DNA of 64,000 nucleotides from Achromobacter spanius. GTDB lineage: Bacteria; Pseudomonadota; Gammaproteobacteria; Burkholderiales; Burkholderiaceae_B. The translations under genes were made by a program, and so were the position numbers. The DNA is taken from contig NZ_CP025030.1 of assembly GCF_002812705.1 (NCBI RefSeq), positions 5,022,001-5,086,000 of the forward strand, read 5' to 3'. Positions 7,701 to 19,143 of this stretch are shown piece by piece (position 1 is the stretch's first letter; the number at the start of each line of letters is the position of its first letter). Below the pieces are notes generated by a model. It saw nothing but the letters and a program-made list of their open reading frames with translations. It did no database searches and had not been told where the DNA came from.

Positions 7701-9172
7701 GATGGGTTGATCTCCTTGGGGGTGTTGTTGTGAGCGGCCTCGCGCCGCAATATCTTGCCGGGCCGTGTCATGCCCGGCGTGGCGGGAAACACCTGCCGGC
7801 CATTGACCAGCACGTGTTCAACGCCAATGGATGGCAGCGTGGGCGCGTCCCAGGTGGCGCGGTCGGCCACGGTGTCCGCGTCGAACACCACGATGTCCGC
7901 CCAGGCCCCGACGCTGAGTTGGCCGCGTCCGGCCAGGCCGAACACGCGCGCGGGCAAGGCCGTCATCTTGGCCACGGCCGCTTCCAGCGTCAGCAGTTGG
8001 GCTTCGCGCACATAGCGGCCCAGCACGCGCGTAAAGCTGCCCCACAGGCGGGGGTGCGGGTGCGCGTCGTTGGGCAGGCCGTCCGAACCGACCATGCAGC
8101 AATCGTGTTTGAAAATGCGCTGCACCTCGGCCTCGTCCATCGCGAAATAGATGGCGCCGGCAGGACAAAGGCGCTGCGCGGCTTCGGTCTTGTCGCAACC
8201 CCAGCGCGCGGCGATATCGGCCAGCGTTTCGCCGCTGCATTCGGGATGCGGCACCGACCACGTGATGCGGATGTCGTCGATGCTGTCCGCGCGCTCGGGA
8301 ATCAGGATCGTTGAGCTGCCCGGATACGGATAGATGTCCAGCGCCACGTCGATACCCTCGGCGCGTGCGCGGTCGATGTTGGCCAGCGTGGCGCGGCTTT
8401 TGCCCCAGTTGCGCGGCATCATGCATTTGTGATGCGACAGCACCGTGGCGCAACCCGTATTGCGGCCCACGGACAGCACTTCGTCCACGGCGGCCTCGAC
8501 CTCGTCGCCCTCGTTGCGGATGTGGCTGGTGTGCAGCGCGCCGTGGGCCGCGGCCACACGTGCCAGGCCGTCCAGTTCCGCTTGCTCGGCCACGCCACCC
8601 GGCTGGTAGGCCAGGCCCGTGCTGAATCCCACCGCGCCCGCGGCCAGGGCATCGGCCAGCATGCGCTGCATGGCGTCCTGCTCGGCCGGGGTGGGCGCGG
8701 CGGTGGGGTCGCGCATGGCGGCCAGGCGCAGGTTGGCGTGGCCGACCAGCGCCGCCACGTTGATCATGGGCTGCTGCGCGCGCAAGGTGTCGAAATAGGC
8801 GTGCATGTCGGCGAACAAGGGCGTTTCGCCCAGCAGCGCCAGCGCCGCCGCCGTGTTGCCGGGCAAGGGCGCGGGCGCGCCGCTGACCCCGCAATTGCCG
8901 ACCACCACCGACGTGATGCCCTGACTGGTCTTCCATTCCAGGCCCGGCTTTTCCACGAACATCAGGTCATCGTGGCCGTGCGAATCAATGAAGCCCGGCG
9001 CCACGATCTTGCCGTGCGCGGCCACCCGTCGCGCGGCGCTTGCGCCAGACAGGTCGCCGATGGCCGCGATACGTTCGCCCGCCACGCCCACGTCCGCGCG
9101 CCGCCTTGGGCCGCCCAAGCCATCGATGACCCAGCCGCCTTCAATGATCAGATCCAACTGTTCCTGCCGCAT
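7697..9172 (-). CDS. N-acyl-D-amino-acid deacylase (D-aminoacylase)
   Basis: A 491-residue zinc amidohydrolase of the D-aminoacylase/dihydroorotase-like group. It frees a D-amino acid from its N-acyl derivative. Visible active-site pieces are DSHGHDD (H65, H67), the cysteine ligand in GNCGVSGAP (C94), HTSHIRNEGD, LSHHKCM and the catalytic aspartate in VGSDGLPNDAHPHPR. The length is normal for the family. It is transcribed ahead of a Bug receptor with a 4-base overlap and divergently from a LysR gene, the classic layout of a locally regulated catabolic unit. The exact acyl and amino acid specificity is not readable. Confidence 0.9.
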   Translation of the reverse strand: MRQEQLDLIIEGGWVIDGLGGPRRRADVGVAGERIAAIGDLSGASAARRVAAHGKIVAPGFIDSHGHDDLMFVEKPGLEWKTSQGITSVVVGNCGVSGAPAPLPGNTAAALALLGETPLFADMHAYFDTLRAQQPMINVAALVGHANLRLAAMRDPTAAPTPAEQDAMQRMLADALAAGAVGFSTGLAYQPGGVAEQAELDGLARVAAAHGALHTSHIRNEGDEVEAAVDEVLSVGRNTGCATVLSHHKCMMPRNWGKSRATLANIDRARAEGIDVALDIYPYPGSSTILIPERADSIDDIRITWSVPHPECSGETLADIAARWGCDKTEAAQRLCPAGAIYFAMDEAEVQRIFKHDCCMVGSDGLPNDAHPHPRLWGSFTRVLGRYVREAQLLTLEAAVAKMTALPARVFGLAGRGQLSVGAWADIVVFDADTVADRATWDAPTLPSIGVEHVLVNGRQVFPATPGMTRPGKILRREAAHNNTPKEINPS

Positions 9173-9212
9173 GATTGTCCCGCCTGGATGAAGCCCCTAG
9201 TATCGTCGGCGC

Positions 9213-9243
9213 GATCAATCTGGAAAAATTGTTTTTATTGATC
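9213..9243. promoter_or_regulatory. Inverted repeat in divergent D-aminoacylase/LysR promoter region
   Basis: GATCAAT (9213-9219) is repeated inverted as ATTGATC (9237-9243) with 17 bases between. The 89-base divergent gap is AT-rich compared with its surroundings. This is a likely binding site of the LysR protein encoded from 9262 and could serve both promoters. Confidence 0.45.
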
Positions 9244-9261
9244 TATCTATCGTGATTTGAA

Positions 9262-10251
9262 ATGAATCGCCTACCCAAGCACGTCACCCTGAAGCACCTG
9301 ACCGCGTTCGTCGCGGTGGCGCAGGAATCCAGCTTCACGCACGCGGCCAAGCGCTTGTTCCAGACCCAGTCGTCCGTGACCAGCCTGGTGCGGCAACTGG
9401 AAGACGCCTTGGCCACCCAGCTTTTTGCGCGCACCAGCCGGCGCGTGCTGCTGACCGCGGCGGGCGAAGAATTCCTGCCGCGCGTGATGCGCTTGCTGGC
9501 GGATTTTGATGGCGTGATCGAAGACGTGGTGCGCTTTGGCGCGCTGGAGCGCGGGCGCGTGGGCGTGGCGGCGGCGCCATCGGCCATCACGCAGATCATC
9601 GCGCCCGCCGCCACGGCCTTCGCGGCGCAATACCCCGCCGTGCGCCTTTACCTCAGCGACGACAACTCCGGCCGCATCCAGCGCAAGGTGGCCGCCCGCG
9701 AGGTGGACTTCGGCCTGACCAGCCGCTGGGCCGATGCGCCGGGGCTACGCTTTGACCCCTTGCTGGAAGATCGATTCGGCGTGCTGTACCGCGCCGATGA
9801 CGACAGCTTGCGCCCGGGGCGTGACGGCACCATGCGGTGGTCGGACCTGGCGGGGCGCAAGCTGGTGGGAGTGGTGGACGAAACCGGCATCATGGCGCTG
9901 CTGCGCGCCCGCGCCGACCTGCCGATCGAGGCGGGCGCGCCGTTCTATGAAGCGTCCAGCACCACGTCGCAAGCGGCGCTGGTCAAAGCGGGGTTAGGCG
10001 TGGCCCTGCTGCCCGCGCTGGCCGCTGAACGGGTGCGGGAACCCGGGCTGGACTATGCGCTGCTGGCGCGCCCGACGGTCGTGCGTACGGTGTGCATCAT
10101 CCGGCACAAGGAATATCCGTTAAGCCCGGCAAGCCAGGCGCTGATCCGCGCCATCCATGATTACCTGCGCACGGCGACGCTGCCCGCCGGCTGCAAGCGG
10201 GTGCGAGCCAGTCCCGCCAGGCCGAAGCCGGAGCCGGGTCTTGGTCAATAG
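9262..10251 (+). CDS. LysR-family transcriptional regulator
   Basis: A 329-residue LysR-type regulator. The N-terminal winged helix covers about residues 5-65 (HLTAFVAVAQESSFTHAAKRL, QSSVTSLVRQLEDALATQLF), followed by the linker helix and a LysR substrate-binding domain (about 95-300). It is divergent from the D-aminoacylase/Bug pair across 89 bases, so it very probably controls that pair in response to substrate. The last 25 or so residues (CKRVRASPARPKPEPGLGQ) extend past the normal end of the family and look like read-through in GC-rich DNA. Confidence 0.9.
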   Translation: MNRLPKHVTLKHLTAFVAVAQESSFTHAAKRLFQTQSSVTSLVRQLEDALATQLFARTSRRVLLTAAGEEFLPRVMRLLADFDGVIEDVVRFGALERGRVGVAAAPSAITQIIAPAATAFAAQYPAVRLYLSDDNSGRIQRKVAAREVDFGLTSRWADAPGLRFDPLLEDRFGVLYRADDDSLRPGRDGTMRWSDLAGRKLVGVVDETGIMALLRARADLPIEAGAPFYEASSTTSQAALVKAGLGVALLPALAAERVREPGLDYALLARPTVVRTVCIIRHKEYPLSPASQALIRAIHDYLRTATLPAGCKRVRASPARPKPEPGLGQ

Positions 10252-10294
10252 GCTGAATCCACCGCATGAATCAACAGCGTGAATCCCCCCCGAA

Positions 10295-11125
10295 TCAAAA
10301 ACTCAGATTCTTGAACTCGCGCGTGGCGGCGGTCAGCGCCTGTTCGGTGGGCAGGCGTTCCATGGAACTGGCGCCGTAGAAGCCGTGGCAATGCTTGCAG
10401 GCGCGCAGCACGTGGGCGGCGTCCTCGGGCGTGGCGATGGGGCCGCCATGGCACAGCACGATGATGTCGGGCCGCACCGCCAGCGCGGCGGCGGCGATGC
10501 GGTCGATGGCCGCCACGCAGCCGTCCAGCGTCTGCGCGGTTTCCGCCCCGATGGAGCCGCCCGTGGTCAGGCCCATATGCGCCACGATGATGTCCGCGCC
10601 CGCCTGCGCCATGGCCACCGCGTCGTCCTCGTTGAACACGTAGGGCGTGGTCAGCATGCCCTTCTGGTGCGCCAGGCGGATCATGTCGACCTCCAGCGCG
10701 TAGCCCATGCCGGTTTCTTCGAGATTGGCGCGGAAGGTGCCGTCGATGAGACCCACCGTGGGAAAGTTCTGCACGCCCGAGAAGCCTTGGCGCTTCAGGT
10801 CGTCCAGGAATACATCGAAGTCGCAGAACGGATCCGTGCCGTTCACGCCCGCCAGCACCGGCGTCTGCTTCACCACGGGCAGCACTTCGCGGCCCATGTC
10901 GACCACGATCTCGTTGGCGTTGCCATAGGCCAGCAGGCCCGCCAGCGAACCCCGGCCCGCCATGCGGTAACGGCCCGAGTTATAGATGACGATCAGGTCG
11001 ATACCGCCCGCTTCCTCGCACTTGGCCGACAAGCCCGTGCCCGCGCCGCCGCCCACGATGGGCGTGCGCGCGCGCACCATGGCGCGAAACTTTTCCAGCA
11101 GTTCATTACGGTCAAAACGCGGCAT
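10295..11125 (-). CDS. Phosphoenolpyruvate hydrolase-like TIM-barrel protein
   Basis: A 276-residue single-domain TIM barrel of the phosphoenolpyruvate hydrolase-like/TIM-barrel signal transduction family (PF09370 type). Characteristic segments are [75 protein letters not shown] and a C-terminal [12 protein letters not shown]. It starts 11 bases after the Tm-1-like gene and belongs to the same operon; the two families are very often neighbours or fused. The family is structurally related to PEP/pyruvate enzymes, but its substrate is not established. Confidence 0.85.
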   Translation of the reverse strand: MPRFDRNELLEKFRAMVRARTPIVGGGAGTGLSAKCEEAGGIDLIVIYNSGRYRMAGRGSLAGLLAYGNANEIVVDMGREVLPVVKQTPVLAGVNGTDPFCDFDVFLDDLKRQGFSGVQNFPTVGLIDGTFRANLEETGMGYALEVDMIRLAHQKGMLTTPYVFNEDDAVAMAQAGADIIVAHMGLTTGGSIGAETAQTLDGCVAAIDRIAAAALAVRPDIIVLCHGGPIATPEDAAHVLRACKHCHGFYGASSMERLPTEQALTAATREFKNLSF

Positions 11126-11136
11126 GGCGGCGATCC

Positions 11137-12357
11137 TTAGCGGGTAGCGATTTCAAGAAATTGGTCGACCGCTGTCTGGGCGAACAAGGGGTCGTTGATA
11201 TGGCAGGGCACGCGCACCAGGCGGCGGTCCGGCGTCTGCACCACGTGCTTTTCCAGCGCGGCGAACAGCGCGGCATCCGCCTCGGGGTCCCAGAATGCCT
11301 GGCCGGGTGCGTCCAGCGCCGACACGCCGCCTTCCGGTATCAAAAAGCGCACCGGCCCGTTGCATTGGTTCAGCTTCGCGGCAATCCATTCGCCCTGCCG
11401 CGTGTTCTCTTCGGCCGTGGTGCGCATCAGCGTCACCTGCGGGTTATGCGGGTAGAACGTGCGGCCCTGATAGCGTTCGGGCACGGTGTCCATGCCGCCG
11501 AAGTTCACCATGTCCAAGGCGCCGCACGAGCCGACATACGGCGCGCCGGTGCGGGCCACGGCGCCCAGGCGGTCTTCGGTGCAGGCCAGCACACCGCCAA
11601 ACAGGAAGTCGCAGACTTCGGTCGTGGTCAGGTCCAGCACTCCGGCAAGCAAGCCGCTGTCCAACAGCTTTTCCATCGACTGTCCGCCCGTGCCCGTGGC
11701 GTGAAACACCAGGCAGTCGTAACGCGCGTCCAGCAGCGGCGTCACCTGCTGCACGCAAGCGGTCGTGACGCCGAACATGGTGATGCCCACGGCGGGGCGG
11801 CTGTCGTCGTCGCCGGCGGAGGCATTGGCGGCGGCCATGCGGTGCGCCCCCGCGATGGCGCCCGCCGCGTTGGCCAGCACGCGGCGTGATATGCGGTTCA
11901 GGCCGGCCACGTCCGTCACGGAATACATCATGGCGATATCCGACGGGCCGACATAGGGCGCGACATTGCCCGAGGCCATCGTCGACACCATCACCTTGGG
12001 CGTGCCTATCGGCAGCGCGCGCATGGCGGGCGTGATCAACGCCGTGCCGCCCGAGCCGCCCAGGCCCAACATGGCGCCGATGCCCGCGTGGCTGGCCACG
12101 TAGCGTTCAAAGGCCAGCGCCATGGCCGCGATGGCCGTGCCCCGGTCGCCGGTGAACACGGCGTCCACCCCACCCGGGTGGCTGGCCGCCACGTCGCGCG
12201 CCTGGATCTGCGCCGTGCTGGCGGCGCCTGTGGTGGACACGTCCACCGACACCACGTCCAGCCCTTCGCGCTTGAGCAGGTTCACCACGTACTCGGCTTC
12301 CTGGCCCTTGGTGTCATAGGTGGCGGCAACAAAGACCTGCTGATTTGAATGCGTCAT
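11137..12357 (-). CDS. Tm-1-like ATP-binding protein (UPF0261)
   Basis: A 406-residue member of the Tm-1-like/UPF0261 family, named for the N-terminal part of the tomato Tm-1 virus-resistance protein. It begins with [17 protein letters not shown] and carries the glycine-rich [21 protein letters not shown] and [18 protein letters not shown] loops typical of the nucleotide-binding fold. I start it at ATG 12357 because CGGAGGAGCC lies just upstream and homology begins there; an in-frame ATG at 12474 would read through the divergent promoter. It is co-transcribed with the PEP-hydrolase-like gene and divergent from a TetR gene. The biochemical role in bacteria is unknown. Confidence 0.87.
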   Translation of the reverse strand: MTHSNQQVFVAATYDTKGQEAEYVVNLLKREGLDVVSVDVSTTGAASTAQIQARDVAASHPGGVDAVFTGDRGTAIAAMALAFERYVASHAGIGAMLGLGGSGGTALITPAMRALPIGTPKVMVSTMASGNVAPYVGPSDIAMMYSVTDVAGLNRISRRVLANAAGAIAGAHRMAAANASAGDDDSRPAVGITMFGVTTACVQQVTPLLDARYDCLVFHATGTGGQSMEKLLDSGLLAGVLDLTTTEVCDFLFGGVLACTEDRLGAVARTGAPYVGSCGALDMVNFGGMDTVPERYQGRTFYPHNPQVTLMRTTAEENTRQGEWIAAKLNQCNGPVRFLIPEGGVSALDAPGQAFWDPEADAALFAALEKHVVQTPDRRLVRVPCHINDPLFAQTAVDQFLEIATR

Positions 12358-12456
12358 GGCTCCTCCGTGGGCGGCTACACTCGGTGCGCGCCTCGATATG
12401 TGAGGCCTAAATGTAAGGTCCCGATGAAGGTCCAAACAGGCCTGTAGAATCAAGAA

Positions 12457-13182
12457 ATGAGACGAAAGAATCATACTGAGACACCAGTCTCACGTCAAAC
12501 CTCGCCCCCTGTCCGCCCGCCCTCGGCAGCGCGCCTGATCGCGCCCGCGAGCCCGCAGGCGGCAGCAAGCGGCGAGCCGCCGCACGGCCCGCGCGCGCGC
12601 ATGCGCAAAACCTTGCTGGACGCCGCCCAGCAGTTGATGGCGCAAGGCATCACGCCATCGGTCGCCGAACTGGCCGAACACGCCCAGGTGTCGCGCGCCA
12701 CGGCGTATCGCTACTTTCCCAGCCAGAGCGCGTTGATCGCGGCGGTGGTGGACGAAAGCCTGGGCCCCATCCTGGCTTGGGATTCCGACGCGCCCGACGC
12801 CGCCACCCGCGTCGACGAGCTGCTGCGGTTTGCCTACCCCCGGCTGGCCTCGCACGAGGCGCCCTTGCGCGCGGCCATCATGGTGTCGTTACAGCAGCAC
12901 GCCGAAGCCAACGCGGGCAAGCCCGCCGCCGACCCCAGGCTGGTGCGTGGCCACCGGGTCGACATCCTGAAGCGCGCCATCGCGCCCTTGGCAAGCGAGC
13001 TGACGCCGGCGCAGCAAGACCGCGTGGCGCAAGCGCTGTCGCTGGTTTATGGCACCGAAGTGTTCCTGGTCTTGAAAGACATCTGGCATCTGGACCTGCC
13101 CGCCGTCACGGACGTGGTGCGCTGGACCGCCAACGCCATCATCCAGCAAGCGCTGGCCGAGGCGAGCACGCCGCGTCGGTAG
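12457..13182 (+). CDS. TetR-family transcriptional regulator
   Basis: TetR-type regulator of up to 241 residues. The helix-turn-helix is clear ([39 protein letters not shown]), and is followed by an all-helical ligand domain. The first 46 residues are rich in Pro, Ala and Arg and precede the usual TetR start. The real start could be the ATG at 12601, giving 193 residues, though that ATG has no visible ribosome site. The gene is divergent from the Tm-1-like operon and probably represses it. Confidence 0.85.
   Translation: MRRKNHTETPVSRQTSPPVRPPSAARLIAPASPQAAASGEPPHGPRARMRKTLLDAAQQLMAQGITPSVAELAEHAQVSRATAYRYFPSQSALIAAVVDESLGPILAWDSDAPDAATRVDELLRFAYPRLASHEAPLRAAIMVSLQQHAEANAGKPAADPRLVRGHRVDILKRAIAPLASELTPAQQDRVAQALSLVYGTEVFLVLKDIWHLDLPAVTDVVRWTANAIIQQALAEASTPRR
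12477..12492. promoter_or_regulatory. Palindrome TGAGAC-N4-GTCTCA, candidate TetR operator
   Basis: A perfect 6-bp inverted repeat with a 4-base centre, typical of TetR operators. A third half-site TGAGAC occurs at 12458-12463. It lies within the first codons of the longest TetR frame, or in its leader if translation starts at 12601. The position suits autoregulation and control of the divergent Tm-1-like operon. Confidence 0.5.
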
Positions 13183-13343
13183 CGACTGCGCGTCGCCGCT
13201 GCCCATAGCCCCTGCACACCGCAACGGCGCACCATCACCGCGAAAGGCAGACGCCTTGCTGTCACGGCCGCGTCACCCGCCACGGGCATAGTTCGGCGTT
13301 TTGCGGCCTGCCTTCGCGGGCCGCGCGACGTTGGAGTGTGTCC

Positions 13344-14987
13344 ATGCAGTTCGAAGTATCCCGCTTGCGCCGGGCCATCATGCCCTTGTCCCTGGCTTGC
13401 GTCACCCTGTTGAGCGCCTGCGGTAACGATGACGATAATGAAGCCGCCGTCGCCCCCACGCCTCCGGTCGTCACGGAGCCGGCCCCCACGCCCGTCGAAA
13501 CCGGCGCCTGGACCACGGGTGACCTGCACGTGCACACCTACCAATCGGACGACGCGCAAGTCAGCCTGGAAAGCGCGCTGGACCAGGCGTTTGACCGCTA
13601 CAAGCTGGACTGGGCCGCGCTCTCGAACCACCTGCGGTTGTCGAACCGCGACCATACCGGCACGACGTTGGCCGGCGGCGCCATTCCGTTTTCCACCGGC
13701 ATGGCCTTGTATGAAGTGCCCTTCATCAAGACCGCGCAGGCAGCCGGCCGTTATGCCGGCAAGATCATTTTCTCGTCCTTCGAATGGGACATGCCGACGC
13801 ATGACCACGTCAACATCGGCATCGGCACGGATGACCCGCTGTCGGACAAGTCGCTCACGGCCGTGGCCGAATTCGAGTACCTGTTCACCAACCGCGCCCC
13901 CGCCCTGTTCGACCCCTTGCTGGTGTCGCGCCTGTCTGGCGAAACCCGCGCCTACACCACGCATGCGGATTCGCTGGCGGCGCTGAAGTGGCTGCGCGAC
14001 AAGCATCCCGACAGCTACATGCTGTTGAATCACCCGTCGCGGTACGCAGGCAAGTACACCGTGGCGCAATTACGCGAGATGAATGACCTGGCGCCCAATG
14101 TCTTCTTCGCCATCGAAGGCATGGTGGGCAACCAGATGGAACCCGACCGCGGCGGCTACGCCGAGGCCTATACCGCCGGTTTCCTGCCCAACCGCACCTA
14201 TGGCGGCGTGGACTACCTGGTGGCGCATCTGGGCGGCACGTGGGACGCGCTGCTGGGCGAAGGCCGGCGCATCTGGACGGTGGCGGATTCCGACTTCCAT
14301 TTCCGTACCGCCTCGGGCCTGTATAGCTCGGGCTATGCGCCCGGCGAATACGCCAAGACGCACGTCTGGAAAGACGGCGACAACATGGCGGCGGTGGTGG
14401 CCGGCCTGAAAAGCGGCCGCGTGTTCGGTGTGTTCGGCGACCTGATCGATGCCCTGGACTTCCAGGCGCAAGGCGCGGCCGGCACCGTGCACATGGGCGG
14501 CGAACTGCAAGCCACGAAGGGCGAAAAGGTGGAAGTCACCATCCGCTTTCGCAGCCCGGACAGCAACAACTATGAATACCCGATCGAAAGCGGCAACCCC
14601 ACCTACGTCAAGCCCACCGTCAACCACGTGGACCTGATCGTGGGTGACGTGGGCGCGCGCGCCGCCGCCGGCACGCCCGATTACGACGCCGACACTAACC
14701 CGACCACCCGCGTGCTGGCCCGCTTCACGCGCGCCGACTGGACGGTGGACGCCGACGGCTACAACGTCATCAAGACCACGGTGACCGCGGACAAGAGCCA
14801 GTATCTGCGCCTGCGCGGCACCAACCTGGGCGTGGACGTGGCCGGCGAAACCGCCGCAGGCGAACCGCTGCCTGACGCCAAGGTGGACCTGGCCGATAAC
14901 GTCGCGCGCTTCAACGCCATCAACGCGCGCAACTACAACGACCTGTGGTTCTATTCGAACCCGGTGTTCGTGACGGTCGCGCAGTGA
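13344..14987 (+). CDS. PHP-domain metal-dependent hydrolase lipoprotein
   Basis: A 547-residue exported lipoprotein. The signal peptide ends in a lipobox LSAC (lipidated C26), then comes an acidic/Pro-rich tether (DDDNEA to PTPVET). The catalytic part starts with GDLHVHTYQSDD (H62, H64), the first metal-binding motif of PHP/PolIIIA-type phosphoesterases, and continues with SFEWDMPTHDHVNIG, LLNHPSRYAG and VADSDFHFR, which supply further His/Asp ligands. A beta-rich C-terminal domain follows. The substrate is unknown and a surface-exposed phosphoesterase is likely. ATG 13344 is chosen over GTG codons at 13336 and 13338 because TTGGAG lies 7 bases before it. Confidence 0.8.
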   Translation: MQFEVSRLRRAIMPLSLACVTLLSACGNDDDNEAAVAPTPPVVTEPAPTPVETGAWTTGDLHVHTYQSDDAQVSLESALDQAFDRYKLDWAALSNHLRLSNRDHTGTTLAGGAIPFSTGMALYEVPFIKTAQAAGRYAGKIIFSSFEWDMPTHDHVNIGIGTDDPLSDKSLTAVAEFEYLFTNRAPALFDPLLVSRLSGETRAYTTHADSLAALKWLRDKHPDSYMLLNHPSRYAGKYTVAQLREMNDLAPNVFFAIEGMVGNQMEPDRGGYAEAYTAGFLPNRTYGGVDYLVAHLGGTWDALLGEGRRIWTVADSDFHFRTASGLYSSGYAPGEYAKTHVWKDGDNMAAVVAGLKSGRVFGVFGDLIDALDFQAQGAAGTVHMGGELQATKGEKVEVTIRFRSPDSNNYEYPIESGNPTYVKPTVNHVDLIVGDVGARAAAGTPDYDADTNPTTRVLARFTRADWTVDADGYNVIKTTVTADKSQYLRLRGTNLGVDVAGETAAGEPLPDAKVDLADNVARFNAINARNYNDLWFYSNPVFVTVAQ

Positions 14988-15054
14988 AGTAGCCTCCGTC
15001 GGTGAACCCCGCCGGTAAGCCCCCTCGGTAAACCCGGCGCGCCGAACACGGCAC

Positions 15055-15091
15055 AAAAAAAGCCTGGCATCTTTCAATGCCAGGCTTTTTG
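15055..15091. terminator. Bidirectional rho-independent terminator
   Basis: AAGCCTGGCAT pairs with ATGCCAGGCTT around a CTTTCA loop, flanked by A-runs on the left and T-runs on the right, so it works for both strands. It separates the PHP lipoprotein gene from convergent clpB. Confidence 0.9.
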
Positions 15092-15108
15092 CTTACTGCA
15101 GGTTTTGC

Positions 15109-17715
<2,607 letters not shown>

Positions 17716-17776
17716 AATGGTCGTTTGGCTTGTTGGAGAGCCTGACCGATACGTGCCGGCTGGCTCGATATCCTGA

Positions 17777-17804
17777 ATATGCGGCCGGATGAGAGAATTT
17801 CAAC
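17777..17804 (-). promoter_or_regulatory. Sigma-32 (heat-shock) type promoter of clpB
   Basis: Reading the minus strand: GTTGAAA, 13 bases, then CCGCATAT. This fits the sigma-32 consensus CTTGAAA-N13-15-CCCCATNT with one mismatch in each box. It lies 62-89 bases before the clpB start codon. Confidence 0.75.
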
Positions 17805-17864
17805 ACCTGCCGCCCCATGGTTTGCTTCGACGTGCTGGGCTTCGACGGCTTGAAGAACCGATTT

Positions 17865-18302
17865 ATGAGCATATACGTTTTTATCTACGGCACCCTACGC
17901 GCAGGCGAAATCAATGATCTGGCGCAAGCCGCCGCGCGGCGCGGCCTGCCCGCGGCCCAATGGGTGGCACGTGCCACGGTGCCCGGCATGCTGGTGGATT
18001 TCGGCCAGTGGCCGGGGCTGATCCCCGTGGCTGACGGGCGCCGGGTGCGGGGCGACGTCTATCGCGTGGACCCGGCCCTGATCGCCCTGATGGACGAAAT
18101 CGAGGAATACGTCCCCGGGCAGCCCTGCTGCTTTGTGCGCCGCGAGATCACCGCGCGGCTGGAAGCGCCCGTTGATGGTGCTCTCGACCTGCCCTGCCAG
18201 TACTATCCGATTGATCCGGCGCACCGGGCGTTGGCCGTCGACATTGCGCAAGACGACTGGATCGCCTACCGGCAAGCGCGGCCGGCGCCCACCGGCCCGT
18301 AA
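17865..18302 (+). CDS. Gamma-glutamylcyclotransferase-like (AIG2/GGCT) protein
   Basis: A 145-residue single-domain protein of the GGCT-like/AIG2 fold. It starts with the signature substrate-binding loop YVFIYGTLRAGE (YGTLR at about residues 9-13) and has the acidic segment LMDEIEEYVPG, where the catalytic glutamate of the family lies. These enzymes cyclise gamma-glutamyl groups to 5-oxoproline, often in glutathione turnover. The start at ATG 17865 puts the YGTLR loop at the normal place; the frame is open upstream to 17817 but that part lacks family similarity. It is divergent from clpB. Confidence 0.82.
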   Translation: MSIYVFIYGTLRAGEINDLAQAAARRGLPAAQWVARATVPGMLVDFGQWPGLIPVADGRRVRGDVYRVDPALIALMDEIEEYVPGQPCCFVRREITARLEAPVDGALDLPCQYYPIDPAHRALAVDIAQDDWIAYRQARPAPTGP

Positions 18303-18400
18303 GACACCCGTAGTAACAACCGACTACAATGGATTTTGTCTTCACGCTTGTACACCCGTGCGCGCCTTCCCGGCGCGCCGGGCACTATAAAGGTCATCGT

Positions 18401-19129
18401 ATGCAAAAACGGGTTCCCGTTGCCCCGGATGCCGCCCACTGTTCCACGTGTATGTTGGGTCACGTGTGTGTGCCCGTGGGCATGGCCGCCGCCGAAGTGG
18501 AAAAGCTGGACGAGCTGGTGCAAGAGCGCGTGCGCCTTGAAAAGGGCAAGATGCTGTATTCGCTGGACCACCCGCTTGACGCTGTATACGGCGTGCGCTT
18601 TGGCAGCATCAAGACGCAACTGGAAGACGCCACCGGCCAGATCCAGATCACCGGCTTCCACCTGCCCGGCGAAATCGTCGGCATGGACGGCATGCTGGAA
18701 GGCAAGCACGTGTCGGCGGCCGTGGCGCTGGAAGACTCCGAGGTTTGCGTCATCCGCCTGAACGAAGTGGACCGCGTGGCCGCGCACCTGCCCTCGTTGC
18801 AACAACAGTTCCGCCGCCTGATGAGCCGTGAAATCACGCGCTCGCATCAAATGCTGGCGTCGCTGGGTTCGATGCGTTCGGAACAGCGCCTGGCGGCTTT
18901 CCTGCTGAACCTGTCGCAGCGCTATGCCTCGCTGGGCTATTCGTCGACCGAGTTCGTATTGCGCATGAGCCGCGAAGAAATCGGCAATTTCCTGGGCCTC
19001 ACCCTTGAGACCGTCAGCCGATTGTTCTCTCGTTTCGCGCGCGAAGGCCTGATCAAGATCAATCAGCGCGAGGTCCGCATCCTGGACCTGCCCGCCCTGA
19101 AGCAACTGCTGGGCCAAGAAAGCTGCTGA
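18401..19129 (+). CDS. fnr: Fnr-family oxygen-responsive regulator
   Basis: A 242-residue Crp/Fnr regulator. Four cysteines match the [4Fe-4S] ligands of Fnr: C14, C17 and C23 in HCSTCMLGHVC, plus C116 in the cNMP-fold (SEVCVI). The protein should therefore sense oxygen and switch genes for low-oxygen respiration. The C-terminal helix-turn-helix has the recognition helix ETVSRLFSRF, with the E-x-x-S-R pattern that reads TTGAT half-sites. The start at ATG 18401 places the cysteines correctly. A possible -10 (TATAAA, 18386-18391) is close to the start codon. The Bordetella counterpart is called Btr. Confidence 0.93.
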   Translation: MQKRVPVAPDAAHCSTCMLGHVCVPVGMAAAEVEKLDELVQERVRLEKGKMLYSLDHPLDAVYGVRFGSIKTQLEDATGQIQITGFHLPGEIVGMDGMLEGKHVSAAVALEDSEVCVIRLNEVDRVAAHLPSLQQQFRRLMSREITRSHQMLASLGSMRSEQRLAAFLLNLSQRYASLGYSSTEFVLRMSREEIGNFLGLTLETVSRLFSRFAREGLIKINQREVRILDLPALKQLLGQESC

Positions 19130-19143
19130 ACGCCCCTCGCGCC

